A stretch of 64,000 nucleotides of DNA, from assembly GCA_947367855.1 (NCBI GenBank), contig CANBFE010000011.1, forward strand, positions 1-64,000, in the 5' to 3' direction. Numbering within the stretch: position 1 is the first letter of the stretch; the number at the start of each line of letters is the position of its first letter. The notes under the pieces were generated by a model that searched no databases, was not told the DNA's origin, and saw only the letters and a list, made by a program, of their open reading frames with translations. A program made the translations under genes and the position numbers. Below, piece by piece: positions 34,942 to 44,373 of this stretch. The DNA comes from an uncultured Lachnospiraceae bacterium (GTDB lineage Bacteria; Bacillota; Clostridia; Lachnospirales; Lachnospiraceae).

Positions 34942-35952
34942 TCACTTCGCCCCCATTCTAATCCTCGGATCAATGAATCCGTAACTGATATCAACAACGA
35001 TACCGCCAAGAAGTCCCACCAGGCAGTAAAATCCCGACAGCAGCATAAAGAAATCATAATCCAGAGCAGTTATGGAATCAAGATACAAACGTCCAACGCC
35101 GGGAACAGAAAACATATTTTCAATGATCATCGAGCCTCCCAACACCCCGATAAATTCGCTCAGGATGGACGGGAAGATAACCACCATGGAATTACGCATG
35201 GCATGGCGCAGTGTGGCTTGTCCTCTCGTCAGACCCTTGGTGCGGGCCAGGAGCATGAACTCATTGGTCAGAACCTCCGAAAGCTCCGCCCGGGTAAACC
35301 GGGCATAGCCGGCCACGGAGCCAAGGCACAGTGAGAGCACGGGAGGCATCATGGACCGGAACATACTCCAGGTAAAGTATTCATAGCCGGAATTCATGGT
35401 GGTTGGGAACCATCCGGCCTTGAAACACAGGAAATACTGTATAAGAAGCCCCATAACAATAGCGGGCATTGATACCAAAAGAATAATAATTACATTGATC
35501 ACCTGATCCTGCCACTTATTCTTTTTCAGCGCAGCCAGGATCCCAAGTCCCAGCCCGATAGGCACACCGATAAAAGTGGAATACAGGTTGATCAGAACTG
35601 TAGGCGGAAGTTTTTCAAGAAAAACACCCGCAACGGGGAGTCCCCGATAAGACGGGATATTTACTCCAATCCCGAAGTCGCCATAAACAAAAATCTTTTT
35701 CAGGTAATTACCTAACTGGATCATAATCGGCACGCGGTCATAGCTCCAGGTCTGGGTAGCAGGGTCCATAACCGCATTCTCGATATATCCCCGTCCCTCC
35801 AGCTGACGGACAATAATATTCGCATCCTGCCCCACCTGAACAGTAATTACAATCGGCAGAAGCTTGATTAAAACAAAACACATGAACATGATGATACAAA
35901 AAGTCATAATCATCAGTCCAAGTCTCTTCATTACATACTTAAACATATACAT
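34942..35952 (-). CDS. Opp/Dpp-type permease (OppB-like)
   Basis: This 336-residue protein has six membrane helices. It has the family N-terminus (MFKYVMKRLGLMIMTFCIIMF), the segment IGVPIGLGLGILAALKKNKWQD, and the docking motif ARTKGLTRGQATLRHAMRNSM. FSVPGVGRLYLDSI, characteristic of OppB, follows near the C-terminus. It forms the peptide channel with the OppC-like protein. Unlike its partners it is only slightly longer than usual. AGGAG lies 9 bases before the ATG. It is separated from the oppA-like gene by a terminator-like hairpin. Confidence 0.94.
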   Translation of the reverse strand: MYMFKYVMKRLGLMIMTFCIIMFMCFVLIKLLPIVITVQVGQDANIIVRQLEGRGYIENAVMDPATQTWSYDRVPIMIQLGNYLKKIFVYGDFGIGVNIPSYRGLPVAGVFLEKLPPTVLINLYSTFIGVPIGLGLGILAALKKNKWQDQVINVIIILLVSMPAIVMGLLIQYFLCFKAGWFPTTMNSGYEYFTWSMFRSMMPPVLSLCLGSVAGYARFTRAELSEVLTNEFMLLARTKGLTRGQATLRHAMRNSMVVIFPSILSEFIGVLGGSMIIENMFSVPGVGRLYLDSITALDYDFFMLLSGFYCLVGLLGGIVVDISYGFIDPRIRMGAK

Positions 35953-36021
35953 AGGCGATGGCTCCTATCTCTTTGATGGATACTACAGCAACCTTGTGAT
36001 TTCATAAAATGCTTTTCATAT

Positions 36022-36058
36022 AAAAAATTGAGGCGGACGAAATAGCTTCGCCCGCCTC
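36022..36058 (-). terminator. terminator-like hairpin between the OppA-like and OppB-like genes
   Basis: On the minus strand GAGGCGGGCGA (36058-36048) pairs with TCGTCCGCCTC (36040-36030) around a 7-base loop, followed by A and a T run. The binding protein gene is upstream and the permease gene downstream on the same strand. A partial stop here would make the lipoprotein in excess. Confidence 0.85.
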
Positions 36059-36117
36059 TTTTCCGAGCTCAGTCAGCCGGTATAAAGGAAGCGCCTGAAT
36101 CGGCAGTCCCTGTAAAA

Positions 36118-38769
36118 TTACTCAACTTTCTTATATTCAGCGCTGAGATCATTGTTGTTGGACTTGACAAATTCATCCCATGCCGCGTCATTATACAGAG
36201 GACGCTTATACTGCACACCGCCGAAGCCCATAAAGACATTGTACTCATCCGTAATATCCTTAAACTTCGCGCTGTTAACAGTTGCACCGTACTCTGAGGT
36301 TGCCATAATAGAGAAGTACTTGCCAAGACAAACCTCCTCAAGCTTGGCGAGCACCAGAAGCCTTACATCCGCAGGAACAGAGCTGTCTTTCCAGTTATAT
36401 GTCTCCTTGCAGCCTCTGGACTCCGCAATACCGTTAAGGCAGCAGTACCAGTTATATATGGACATTGTAAGCTCCTGACCTGCGCCGTCGTAATCTCCCT
36501 CAGGCATGGTATAGGTAAGCATTTCGGACTCAACATCCCACCATACGGAATACATCAGACCTGCTCCGGGATCCATGTAACACTGCAGGAAACCACAGGG
36601 ATCAAATGCACCGCCCGTGAAACCAACGGAAGCAGCAATATCATATGCGCCGGCCTTGAAATCCGAGTTCCAGTTTTCACCGAAGGAAGCGTCAAAGGGA
36701 ACCTCAAGCTTACCCTCCAGAGAAGTTCCTTCAACCAGATCCTCAAAGAACTTCACATAATAGTCATAAATACGGCGGGTATTTTCATTGTCCACAGATG
36801 TACCGTACAGCAGGGTGATTTTCTTGTTGGGATCGTAACCATACTTCTCAGCGTTTGCTGTCAGCTCTGCATAGGCGCTCTCAATCAGCTCCTTGGCAAG
36901 AGGACGGTTCATGCCGTTCATCACCTCATAGGCATCTTCATATGTCGCATATGTGTTAGTGCCGTCTGTCCAGGTTCCGTTATCATTCTGGGTATAACCA
37001 TATACCCTCAGCAGGCCTTCCTTCGCCTGCTGTGTAGCCCTGTACACGCCGCCGTTTTCAATGTCGTGATAGTAGGAGGGTCCCAACAGACCGTAGCAGG
37101 GCTTATGGGAAGTAAACACGGACGTATTATAGTCATCTCTGTCAAGGTACAGGGAAATTGCCTTTCTGAAATCCAGAATTGCCAGAATTCCGTTGTTACG
37201 GCCGGAAGCCTTCAGACCATCAAGGTTCGCGTAAAGCGAGGTGCCGTATGTGCCGGTACCGGGAGAGAACACCGTGTACTTGGAGTCACGATAGTCTTCC
37301 TTATGGGCAACATCCAGTCCGATGCTGTCTATCTCGCCGCCCAGGAACTTGATCCACTGCGTAGCCACCTCAGGTACCTGCTCACAGAAAATACCGTCAA
37401 CCAGATACTGATCCTTGTACTGTTCCATGCCGTATCCATACCAGTTCTCGTTCCTAACCAGCTCATAAGATTTACCGGTCTGGAAGGTTCCCACCTTGTA
37501 AGGGCCCCAACTTGCGCTAGTCTCAAGGGAGGTGTTGTAATTGGTGGTCCAGAGGGTGGCGCCTGCCTGAGGCTCCATCTTGCAGGACTCATACAGATCC
37601 TGTTTTACAAGGGGCATACTTGCAAAATTGTAAGCAGCCACATAGGAAAGAGAACCGTCCTCCTTCAGACACTTGATGGGGGAATCCATGCAGACAACCA
37701 GCTCATAGTCGCTGGGCGCATAAAAGCCCACATCCTCAAAAGACATCTCCGGATAGGTTACCTCATAAACCATGTACAGAGGAACATTCTCAGGCGGTTC
37801 ATTGCCCCAGTCCGGCGTATCAATCATCTTCACAATAAGAGCAATGGTATCATCCGTAATATCAACGCGGCCGTCTGCATCTGCAAGCGCTTCCAGGGCT
37901 GCGAAAGCCTCCGGTTCCATGTAATCAGCATAATCCGTCACGGTCTTGCCACCGCACTGATTGTTGGGATCCTTCAGACCGAATTTTACAGGGCCTCCCT
38001 CCGGCAGAGTATAAACGCCGTCCTCGCCCTTTACCAGATCAGCCTCCGTATACTGAGGTTCCCCGGTGGCTGCGTTGTCAAGCCACACGGTATCTCCCTG
38101 ATACACATAATCCCTGGCTCCCTTTATTATCATGTTATTATTGTAGTAAGAGGCAGCGCGCATATTCTGGAACAGGGGATCCAGCTGCTGCTGCATGGTA
38201 TATACAAAATCATTGGCCGTGATGGGCGTTCCGTCATCCCACTTCAGATCCTCCCTAAGGGTAATCTTCCACGCATAACCTCCGGCCTGCTTCTGCTCGT
38301 CTGTATACCCCCACTTGGCATCCACCTGGGAAGTCACATCCTCCAGATTTGTGGCTGCGGAATACATAACCTCATACTCGCCGGGAACAATCGCATCCCC
38401 ATTGATGGTTCCGTCATCGTTGAACTTCTTCCCATCCTCAAACTTAAAGTCATACTCGAAAAAGTTGGACCCAAGATAAGACATAATCTGACTGTCATTA
38501 TTGTCCTCATAAGTCAACTGATTCCAGTTACTGGGCATGACAGTGGTATACGTGCGGTAAGTATTGGATGAATCCCCTGCCGAGACGCTGCCCTCTCCCT
38601 CATCGGAGCCGCTGCTTTCAGCAGAAGATGATTCACCTTCCGATTCAGTGCCTGCTTCACTGCCTTCACTGCTTCCGCTGCTGCCTGAAGGTTCGTCTTC
38701 GCTGCCGCATGCCGCCAAGGAAAGAACCATAGCCGAAGCAAGCAGCAGACTGATAAACTTCTTTTTCAT
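36118..38769 (-). CDS. Opp/Dpp-type peptide-binding lipoprotein (OppA-like), enlarged
   Basis: This 883-residue lipoprotein (signal MKKKFISLLLASAMVLSLAAC) is followed by a 50-residue Ser/Glu/Gly linker. The mature protein is an SBP_bac_5 receptor: LREDLKWDDGTPITANDFVYTMQQ, the sequence around YKVGTFQTGKSYELVRNENWYG, and FRKAISLYLDRDDY are recognisable. Normal OppA has about 540 residues. The surplus includes a segment of roughly 130 residues after residue 190 and additions toward the C-terminus. It should capture peptides, or possibly another large ligand, for the permeases. ATG 38769 has GGAG 7 bases upstream. The promoter is at 38925-38953. Confidence 0.9.
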   Translation of the reverse strand: MKKKFISLLLASAMVLSLAACGSEDEPSGSSGSSEGSEAGTESEGESSSAESSGSDEGEGSVSAGDSSNTYRTYTTVMPSNWNQLTYEDNNDSQIMSYLGSNFFEYDFKFEDGKKFNDDGTINGDAIVPGEYEVMYSAATNLEDVTSQVDAKWGYTDEQKQAGGYAWKITLREDLKWDDGTPITANDFVYTMQQQLDPLFQNMRAASYYNNNMIIKGARDYVYQGDTVWLDNAATGEPQYTEADLVKGEDGVYTLPEGGPVKFGLKDPNNQCGGKTVTDYADYMEPEAFAALEALADADGRVDITDDTIALIVKMIDTPDWGNEPPENVPLYMVYEVTYPEMSFEDVGFYAPSDYELVVCMDSPIKCLKEDGSLSYVAAYNFASMPLVKQDLYESCKMEPQAGATLWTTNYNTSLETSASWGPYKVGTFQTGKSYELVRNENWYGYGMEQYKDQYLVDGIFCEQVPEVATQWIKFLGGEIDSIGLDVAHKEDYRDSKYTVFSPGTGTYGTSLYANLDGLKASGRNNGILAILDFRKAISLYLDRDDYNTSVFTSHKPCYGLLGPSYYHDIENGGVYRATQQAKEGLLRVYGYTQNDNGTWTDGTNTYATYEDAYEVMNGMNRPLAKELIESAYAELTANAEKYGYDPNKKITLLYGTSVDNENTRRIYDYYVKFFEDLVEGTSLEGKLEVPFDASFGENWNSDFKAGAYDIAASVGFTGGAFDPCGFLQCYMDPGAGLMYSVWWDVESEMLTYTMPEGDYDGAGQELTMSIYNWYCCLNGIAESRGCKETYNWKDSSVPADVRLLVLAKLEEVCLGKYFSIMATSEYGATVNSAKFKDITDEYNVFMGFGGVQYKRPLYNDAAWDEFVKSNNNDLSAEYKKVE

Positions 38770-38924
38770 AATCTTTCTCCTCTCGATAGATTTTGCCACA
38801 CATACTTTGACACTTTATTGCCATAAATTGCTAAACTCAACAAAAAGGGATCAAATAATACCTTTATTCGCTCCCTCGTGAATACCTGTATACAATGCAG
38901 TGCCGTATGCTATTAACAAGGTAT

Positions 38925-38953
38925 AGTATAAATTACAATTTATAAAATGTCAA
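38925..38953 (-). promoter_or_regulatory. strong sigma-A promoter of the Opp-type operon
   Basis: On the minus strand perfect TTGACA (38953-38948) and TATACT (38930-38925) have a 17-base AT-rich spacer. The leader to the OppA-like start is about 150 bases with no riboswitch that I recognise. Confidence 0.9.
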
Positions 38954-39195
38954 GTAATTTTTGGCATGCCGGATATTAGGAATAGGCTTTTCAAAAAATC
39001 GCTTTGTCAGTATTCTACTATTTTTATCATGCATGGCGCTGTTCTTATGGTCATATTTACAGTTGTATATTTTAATGTCAAAAAAATGTCGGCAAAATAA
39101 CAATATTTTCAAGGAGAAAAATGTCGAAAACATTTATTTTGACATGCGCACCAAATCCAGTCCGAAGCATTCTGAGAAAGATTCATCATCCACGG

Positions 39196-39240
39196 AAAAG
39201 GGAGACATGCCCGCCCTCCTTCCGGCTGCTCCTGTCTCCC
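39196..39240 (-). terminator. probable intrinsic terminator after eno
   Basis: On the minus strand GGGAGACA (39240-39233) pairs with TGTCTCCC (39207-39200), followed by four T. The loop is long (25 bases). It lies 27 bases after the eno stop. Confidence 0.6.
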
Positions 39241-39267
39241 TCTCTGCGCTGATATCTCCCGGTTTTC

Positions 39268-40593
39268 CTACTGCACATGAAACGCCGTAAGTCCCGGATA
39301 CTCGGCAGCGCTTCCGAGCTCCTCCTCTATCCGGAGCAGCCGGTTATACTTTGCCACCCTGTCGCTGCGGCAGGGCGCGCCCGTCTTGATCTGACCCGTG
39401 TTCCACGCCACGGCAAGGTCCGCTATGGTGGTGTCCTCCGTCTCTCCGGAACGGTGGGACATCACTGCCGTGTAATTGTTCTTATGGGCCAGCTCCACCG
39501 CCTCGAAAGCCTCGGTAAGGGTGCCTATCTGGTTCACCTTCACCAGAATGGAACCCGCTGTCCCCAGTTTGATTCCTGCTGCCAGCCGCTTTTTGTTGGT
39601 GACAAACAGGTCATCCCCCACCAGCTGCACCTTTTCCCCCAGTCTCCGGGTCAGCTTCTGCCAGCCGTCCCAGTCATCCTCCGCCAGGGCATCCTCAATG
39701 GATATGATCGGGAAGTTCGAAACCAGCGTTTCAAAATAAGATATCATCTCATCGGTGCTGCGTATCACTTCCTCCCCTTTCAGGCTGCTCTCTCCGGGGA
39801 AATGGTACATATCCGTTTTTTCGTTGTACAGCTCGCTTGACGCCGCGTCCATGGCAATCCACACATCCTCGCCCGGCTTATAGCCGGAAGCGCGGATGGC
39901 CTCCACCAACAGGGCAAGCACGCTCTCCGCATCCGGCAGGTCCGGGGCAAATCCGCCCTCGTCCCCCACCCCCGTGGAGAGTCCCTTGTCCTGCAGAATC
40001 TTCTTCAGGTTATGATAGGTTTCAGCGCAGATACGCAGCCCGTCGGCAAAACTGTCCGCACAGGTGGGCATGATCATGAATTCCTGAAAATCCACTGTGT
40101 TGGCGGCATGCTTTCCTCCGTTCAGAATATTCATCATGGGCACCGGCAGCAGATGGGCCCCTGTTCCCCCCACATAGCGGTACAGGGGCAGAGAAAGGGC
40201 ACCGGCAGACGCCTTTGCACACGCCAGCGAGACAGCAAGCGTGGCATTGGCCCCCAGGTTTTCCTTGTTTTCCGTACCGTCCAGCTCAATCAGCATCCTG
40301 TCGATGTCCATCTGACTCATGGCATTCTTCCCTGTGAGGACGGGAGCAATCTTTTCGTTGACGTTTTTGACGGCATGCTGCACGCCCAGCCCAAAATAGC
40401 GCGGCTCGCCGTCCCGCAGCTCCACCGCCTCAAACCGCCCCGTGCTGGCGCCGGAGGGTACTGCTGCCGTCCCTGTATAAAGCTTTCCGTTCTCCCGGTT
40501 TTGTACCGAAACCTGCGCCTCCACCGTGGGATTTCCCCTGGAATCCAGGATTTCCCGGGCATGGATGGATTTTATTTCCAGATAAGTGGTCAT
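39268..40593 (-). CDS. eno: enolase
   Basis: Enolase converts 2-phosphoglycerate to phosphoenolpyruvate. The 441 residues include IHAREILDSRGNPTVEA, the mobile loop SGASTG, and metal ligands in IAMDAASSELY, ISIEDALAEDD and LVGDDLFVTN. The signature LVKVNQIGTLTEAFEA holds the catalytic lysine, followed by SHRSGETED. Most bacterial enolases are about 430 residues; the length is normal. AAGGAGG precedes the ATG. It lies downstream of the ABC exporter pair on the same strand. The preceding enzyme of the pathway, gpmI, is 5 kb upstream. Confidence 0.98.
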   Translation of the reverse strand: MTTYLEIKSIHAREILDSRGNPTVEAQVSVQNRENGKLYTGTAAVPSGASTGRFEAVELRDGEPRYFGLGVQHAVKNVNEKIAPVLTGKNAMSQMDIDRMLIELDGTENKENLGANATLAVSLACAKASAGALSLPLYRYVGGTGAHLLPVPMMNILNGGKHAANTVDFQEFMIMPTCADSFADGLRICAETYHNLKKILQDKGLSTGVGDEGGFAPDLPDAESVLALLVEAIRASGYKPGEDVWIAMDAASSELYNEKTDMYHFPGESSLKGEEVIRSTDEMISYFETLVSNFPIISIEDALAEDDWDGWQKLTRRLGEKVQLVGDDLFVTNKKRLAAGIKLGTAGSILVKVNQIGTLTEAFEAVELAHKNNYTAVMSHRSGETEDTTIADLAVAWNTGQIKTGAPCRSDRVAKYNRLLRIEEELGSAAEYPGLTAFHVQ

Positions 40594-40660
40594 ATCTCTT
40601 CCTCCTTGGATACTTTTATCTCTTTGTTGTCCGCATTAGTATGTCCCTGGAAGAAGAATG

Positions 40661-40750
40661 CTATTCCGCAAGAATCTCGCAGTAATCCCATGCAACGGAA
40701 TGTTTGGAAAAGTCCTTACAAAACAACACCTGCCGGGATGTGTCAAACAT
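40661..40750 (-). CDS. possible 29-residue peptide overlapping the end of the ABC exporter gene
   Basis: The ATG at 40750 overlaps the stop of the ABC exporter gene by 8 bases. The frame encodes MFDTSRQVLFCKDFSKHSVA followed by WDYCEILAE, with two cysteines. The ribosome binding site is poor (GGAG about 16 bases upstream). The last coding part contains a 20-base string that is also found, in the same reading frame, at the end of the aldo/keto reductase gene (DYCEIL in both). It may be a small peptide, a gene remnant, or part of a dispersed intergenic repeat. Confidence as a gene is low. Confidence 0.25.
   Translation of the reverse strand: MFDTSRQVLFCKDFSKHSVAWDYCEILAE
40669..40688 (-). repeat. 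20-bp direct repeat, copy 1 (left of the ABC exporter pair)
   Basis: caagaatctcgcagtaatcc (plus strand) is identical to 44391-44410. The two copies lie 3,722 bases apart in the same orientation and bracket the two ABC exporter genes. Both encode DYCEIL on the minus strand. Confidence 0.85.
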
Positions 40751-42542
40751 CACATTCTGTCTGCTGCTCCTGATAATACCGGGCCTGGGTTTCAAACATC
40801 TTCCGATAAATTCCATTCTCCATACTCATCAGCTCCTCATGACTCCCGTTCTCCGCAATACGACCATCCTGCAAAACCACAATCCTATCACAAAAACGAG
40901 TGGCAGAAAGCCTGTGGGAAATCATAATCGATGTCTTCCCTCTGCTGATCTCCCTGAAACAGCGGAAAATCTCCTCCTCCGACACCGGATCCAGGGCAGC
41001 CGTAGGCTCATCAAGTATCAGGAGCGGTGCATCCCTGTACAGAGCCCTGGCAATAGCCAGACGTTGTCCGTTCCCGCCGGACAATTCCACACCATCCGGC
41101 TCAAACAGCTTATAGAGATAACTTTTCTCTCCATCCTTCAGCCCCTGTACTACATCCCTCAACCCTGCACGTTCAAAGATCTGCCCAAGATCCACCTCCT
41201 CCTGCCGACCCAGTACCACATTATCATAAACAGTATAAGCAAAAAGTCTGAAATCCTGAAAGACCGCTGCACTGTGTCCCTCCATACTTCTCACTTCTTC
41301 CCCATTGAACAGAATCCTTCCGTACATAGGTTGACAGAACCCACAGAGCAGTTTCACCAATGTTGTCTTCCCTGCACCGTTACGACCTACAAGCGCCAGA
41401 CGTTCTCCTTTTTGGATCGACAAGGAGAGATCTCTCAGTACAGGCTCGCTCCTTCCCGGATAAGAAAAGGAAATATTCTGAACCTCCACCTCCGGCGCTC
41501 CGGCAAAAGTTTTTCTCTCCCCGTCTCCCTGCACAGACAATTCTTCGAACTCCCGAAAGGCTGAAAAAAGCTGTCCCGTATAAAAAAGATCTGACAACTT
41601 CTCACTGATCCGGAAAAATGCTGCTCCCAAGTTCATAAAAATCCCTGTATAAAATGCATACTCCGCAATCCCCAACTTCCCCTGTATGGCCCAGACAGCC
41701 AATAGCCCGTATATCACGAAGAGCTGCAGCTGCGACAACAGCGACGACAGCCCGGCATACCGCCCGATACGACCAAACTGAGAAGATAACGCCTTTAAAT
41801 CTATCCAATTCAGACGGTGGATCTTATCCATGAGAATGCTACCCATGTCATAAATTCGGATATCCTTCCCGATAGAAAAATCCGCAGTAAGCCCATTATA
41901 TGCCCCTATCTTCCGTTCCACAGGAAGAACTACTTTGTAGGTTTCCTCCCTGGTCTTTCTTGTTTTATTCACAAAATGCAAATTGACCGCTGCCATCACG
42001 AGCAGGGCCAACAGCAATACAGGATAGCCCGCTGCGGCAATCACCGCCGTGCCCAGTATGAGAAATGCACCGCTCAGAATGCCGGGTATGGTATCCCGAA
42101 GCATCCTGTCCAACATGCCAAATTCAATGACAGGACGCAGGGCTCGCTCCTTCAGATCCAGTACCCGGGAATCCTCCAGGAGTGCATACTCCATGGACAT
42201 GATTTTATGTCCCACATAACATTTGAAATCATCCCGAAACCGTTCAGAAAAGACTCCCTGTTTCACTGTCAGGTACCGGATAAGACCCGTGAAGAGGAGA
42301 TTACATCCAATCAAATACCCCACCAGAACAAACAATGTCCAACGGTTCTCCCTGGACAACATCCCTTCCAAAATCTGCTGAGTTAGCCAGGTGCTCAGGA
42401 TTGGGTTCACGGCAGATGCCACTGCAATCCCAGCCGTTACCATCAAATATGCCGGAGATACCCTGAGAGTCAGCCTCATGACATATATAGTCAACCTGAA
42501 CTTTTGGTCAATCTCCCTGAATCCTTTCTCATACTTCTTCAT
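40743..42542 (-). CDS. ABC exporter half-transporter, second subunit
   Basis: This 599-residue fused transporter has six membrane helices (to about residue 320) and a C-terminal ATPase: Walker A GRNGAGKTT, Q-loop in VFQDFR, signature LSGGNGQR, Walker B LLILDEPTAALD and switch His in MISHRL. The signature has Asn-Gly where Glu-Arg or Gln-Lys is common. The catalytic residues are present. It overlaps the neighbouring half-transporter gene by 4 bases (ATGA), so the two probably form a heterodimer exporting a peptide, lipid or drug. No substrate gene is evident, apart from the doubtful small peptide frame at its end. Confidence 0.93.
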   Translation of the reverse strand: MKKYEKGFREIDQKFRLTIYVMRLTLRVSPAYLMVTAGIAVASAVNPILSTWLTQQILEGMLSRENRWTLFVLVGYLIGCNLLFTGLIRYLTVKQGVFSERFRDDFKCYVGHKIMSMEYALLEDSRVLDLKERALRPVIEFGMLDRMLRDTIPGILSGAFLILGTAVIAAAGYPVLLLALLVMAAVNLHFVNKTRKTREETYKVVLPVERKIGAYNGLTADFSIGKDIRIYDMGSILMDKIHRLNWIDLKALSSQFGRIGRYAGLSSLLSQLQLFVIYGLLAVWAIQGKLGIAEYAFYTGIFMNLGAAFFRISEKLSDLFYTGQLFSAFREFEELSVQGDGERKTFAGAPEVEVQNISFSYPGRSEPVLRDLSLSIQKGERLALVGRNGAGKTTLVKLLCGFCQPMYGRILFNGEEVRSMEGHSAAVFQDFRLFAYTVYDNVVLGRQEEVDLGQIFERAGLRDVVQGLKDGEKSYLYKLFEPDGVELSGGNGQRLAIARALYRDAPLLILDEPTAALDPVSEEEIFRCFREISRGKTSIMISHRLSATRFCDRIVVLQDGRIAENGSHEELMSMENGIYRKMFETQARYYQEQQTECDV

Positions 42543-44332
42543 AATACAGCCTCCCCCTTCTCTGCCTGCTCCCTGTAATATCTGGCCTGGGTACGAAACA
42601 TCTGACTGTAAATACCGCCCTTTTGAAAAAGTTCCTCATGGCTGCCCCGCTCCGCAATCCTGCCCTGGTCCAACAGCCAGATTTCATCGCAAAAGCGGGT
42701 AGAATTCAGGCGGTGAGAAATGAACAGGGTGGTGGCCTTTTGGGAAATGTCATGAAAATGGTTATACACTTCATGCTCCGCAAGAGCATCAAGTGCCGCC
42801 GTAGGCTCATCCAACAACAGGATACCGCCACCCCGGTAGAGAGCACGGCAAAGCACCAATTTCTGACGTTCTCCACCAGAAAGCTCAACTCCTTCCGGAT
42901 CGATGGCCTTTCCCAGCGAAGTCTCCTGCTTTTTCGGCAGGCTTTCCACCCTGTCATACAGTTCCATCAGGCGCAACGCCTCTTCCGCCCGGCCTGCCTC
43001 TTCAAGAGAAATCTGTTCCTTTAATGTAATGTTCTCCAACACTGTGGCAGGAATTACCCTGGATTCCTGAAAGACCGCTGCAATACGGTTCTGATATTTC
43101 CGCAAATCCAAGGTCCGCAGATCCACTCCGTCTACACGGATAATCCCCTCGTAATCAGTATAAAGCCCACAGAGCAGCTTCACAATGGTGGATTTCCCGG
43201 CACCGTTACGCCCCACCAACGCCACATGAACGCCTGGTTCCACCTTACAGCAGAAGTCCTTCAGCACATACTGTTCACTTCCGGGATAACGGAAAAAGAC
43301 ATGTTCAAATTCAAACCCATAGGCTTCTGCTTTGGGCAACTCGCCAAATCCGCTTTCCTGCTCCCTGTCTTCCTCCGCAAATTCCCGGTATGTCCGGACC
43401 TGCCTGGCCGTATCCACCAACTCCACCCCGGTCTGCACAAATCTAAAACCCACTGCAGCAAAAGAGGCGAACACACCCATATACAGGATAAAGGAATCCA
43501 CTGTTATCTTCCTGTCCAGATACGCCTCCACCAGACAGAAGTACACCGCTGCCTCACGGAAAAGCATAAAAATAATGTCCACGGCTGCCGCACTTTTTTT
43601 CTTTCCGGCAATCCGCTTCAAAAACATCTCATATTGCTGCTGATACTGACGGTAAATACCAACAATCCAGTCCTTTATGGCAAAAAGACGCACTTCTTTG
43701 CCATAGCCATAATCGTACATGAGAGAAAAGGTGTAATCCCGTTTCCGGATAATTTCCGCTCTCTCGTCCCTCCTCTGATATTCATACTTTTTTACCTTGT
43801 TTTCAAAATAAAGATTCATACCTATGTTCAAAAACGGCAGCAAAAGCAGCAGAGGCTGCAGATCTGCCGCCAGAAAAATATAATAAACCAAGATAATGCC
43901 ATTGGATAAAAACACTGTTCCCGTCCTGTGCAGCGCACCAACAAATCGGTCCACACTTGACATAGCATTGCTCAGATGGTTCAGCACAACCGGATTCTCA
44001 GTGTGTGCAAAAGGCATCTCCATGGCTTTTCTCTGCAGTCTCTCCTTTAGTTTAAAGCTCAATCTCACAAAAAGATCTTCACTTTTCAGACTATAACAAG
44101 AAAGCAGAAACGAAGAGGATATGGACACCAACGCCAGAATTCCAAAGTGAATCCCAAAACCCGTCAGATCCCGGGCCATAATATCCCCCATGACCACCTT
44201 TGGCAGCAAAACCCCTGCAATCGGACCCACAACCATCGCCAGTGTCAGCACTACAAAAATGACAAAATAACTTTTTTCATGTTGCCAGACAATTCGGACA
44301 TAATAACGGATGTTCTGAATAAAATCTTTCAT
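42539..44332 (-). CDS. ABC exporter half-transporter, first subunit
   Basis: This 597-residue protein has the same layout as its downstream partner: six membrane helices, then Walker A GRNGAGKST, Q-loop VFQESR, signature LSGGERQK, Walker B ILLLDEPTAALD and switch His in FISHRL. All key residues are canonical. AAGGAG lies 8 bases before the ATG. It begins 42 bases after the aldo/keto reductase stop and may share its transcript. Both subunits contain the same end motif (FRTQARYYREQ and FETQARYYQEQ), indicating duplication of one ancestor. The substrate is unknown. Confidence 0.93.
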   Translation of the reverse strand: MKDFIQNIRYYVRIVWQHEKSYFVIFVVLTLAMVVGPIAGVLLPKVVMGDIMARDLTGFGIHFGILALVSISSSFLLSCYSLKSEDLFVRLSFKLKERLQRKAMEMPFAHTENPVVLNHLSNAMSSVDRFVGALHRTGTVFLSNGIILVYYIFLAADLQPLLLLLPFLNIGMNLYFENKVKKYEYQRRDERAEIIRKRDYTFSLMYDYGYGKEVRLFAIKDWIVGIYRQYQQQYEMFLKRIAGKKKSAAAVDIIFMLFREAAVYFCLVEAYLDRKITVDSFILYMGVFASFAAVGFRFVQTGVELVDTARQVRTYREFAEEDREQESGFGELPKAEAYGFEFEHVFFRYPGSEQYVLKDFCCKVEPGVHVALVGRNGAGKSTIVKLLCGLYTDYEGIIRVDGVDLRTLDLRKYQNRIAAVFQESRVIPATVLENITLKEQISLEEAGRAEEALRLMELYDRVESLPKKQETSLGKAIDPEGVELSGGERQKLVLCRALYRGGGILLLDEPTAALDALAEHEVYNHFHDISQKATTLFISHRLNSTRFCDEIWLLDQGRIAERGSHEELFQKGGIYSQMFRTQARYYREQAEKGEAVL

Positions 44333-44373
44333 AGATGCAGCTCCTTAAAACAATGGGTTGTTTGTGAAATAAT

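Noticed and set aside
38933..39133. 66-codon minus-strand open frame upstream of the OppA-like promoter
   Set aside because: AT-rich, no ribosome binding site, and it overlaps the well-formed promoter at 38925-38953.
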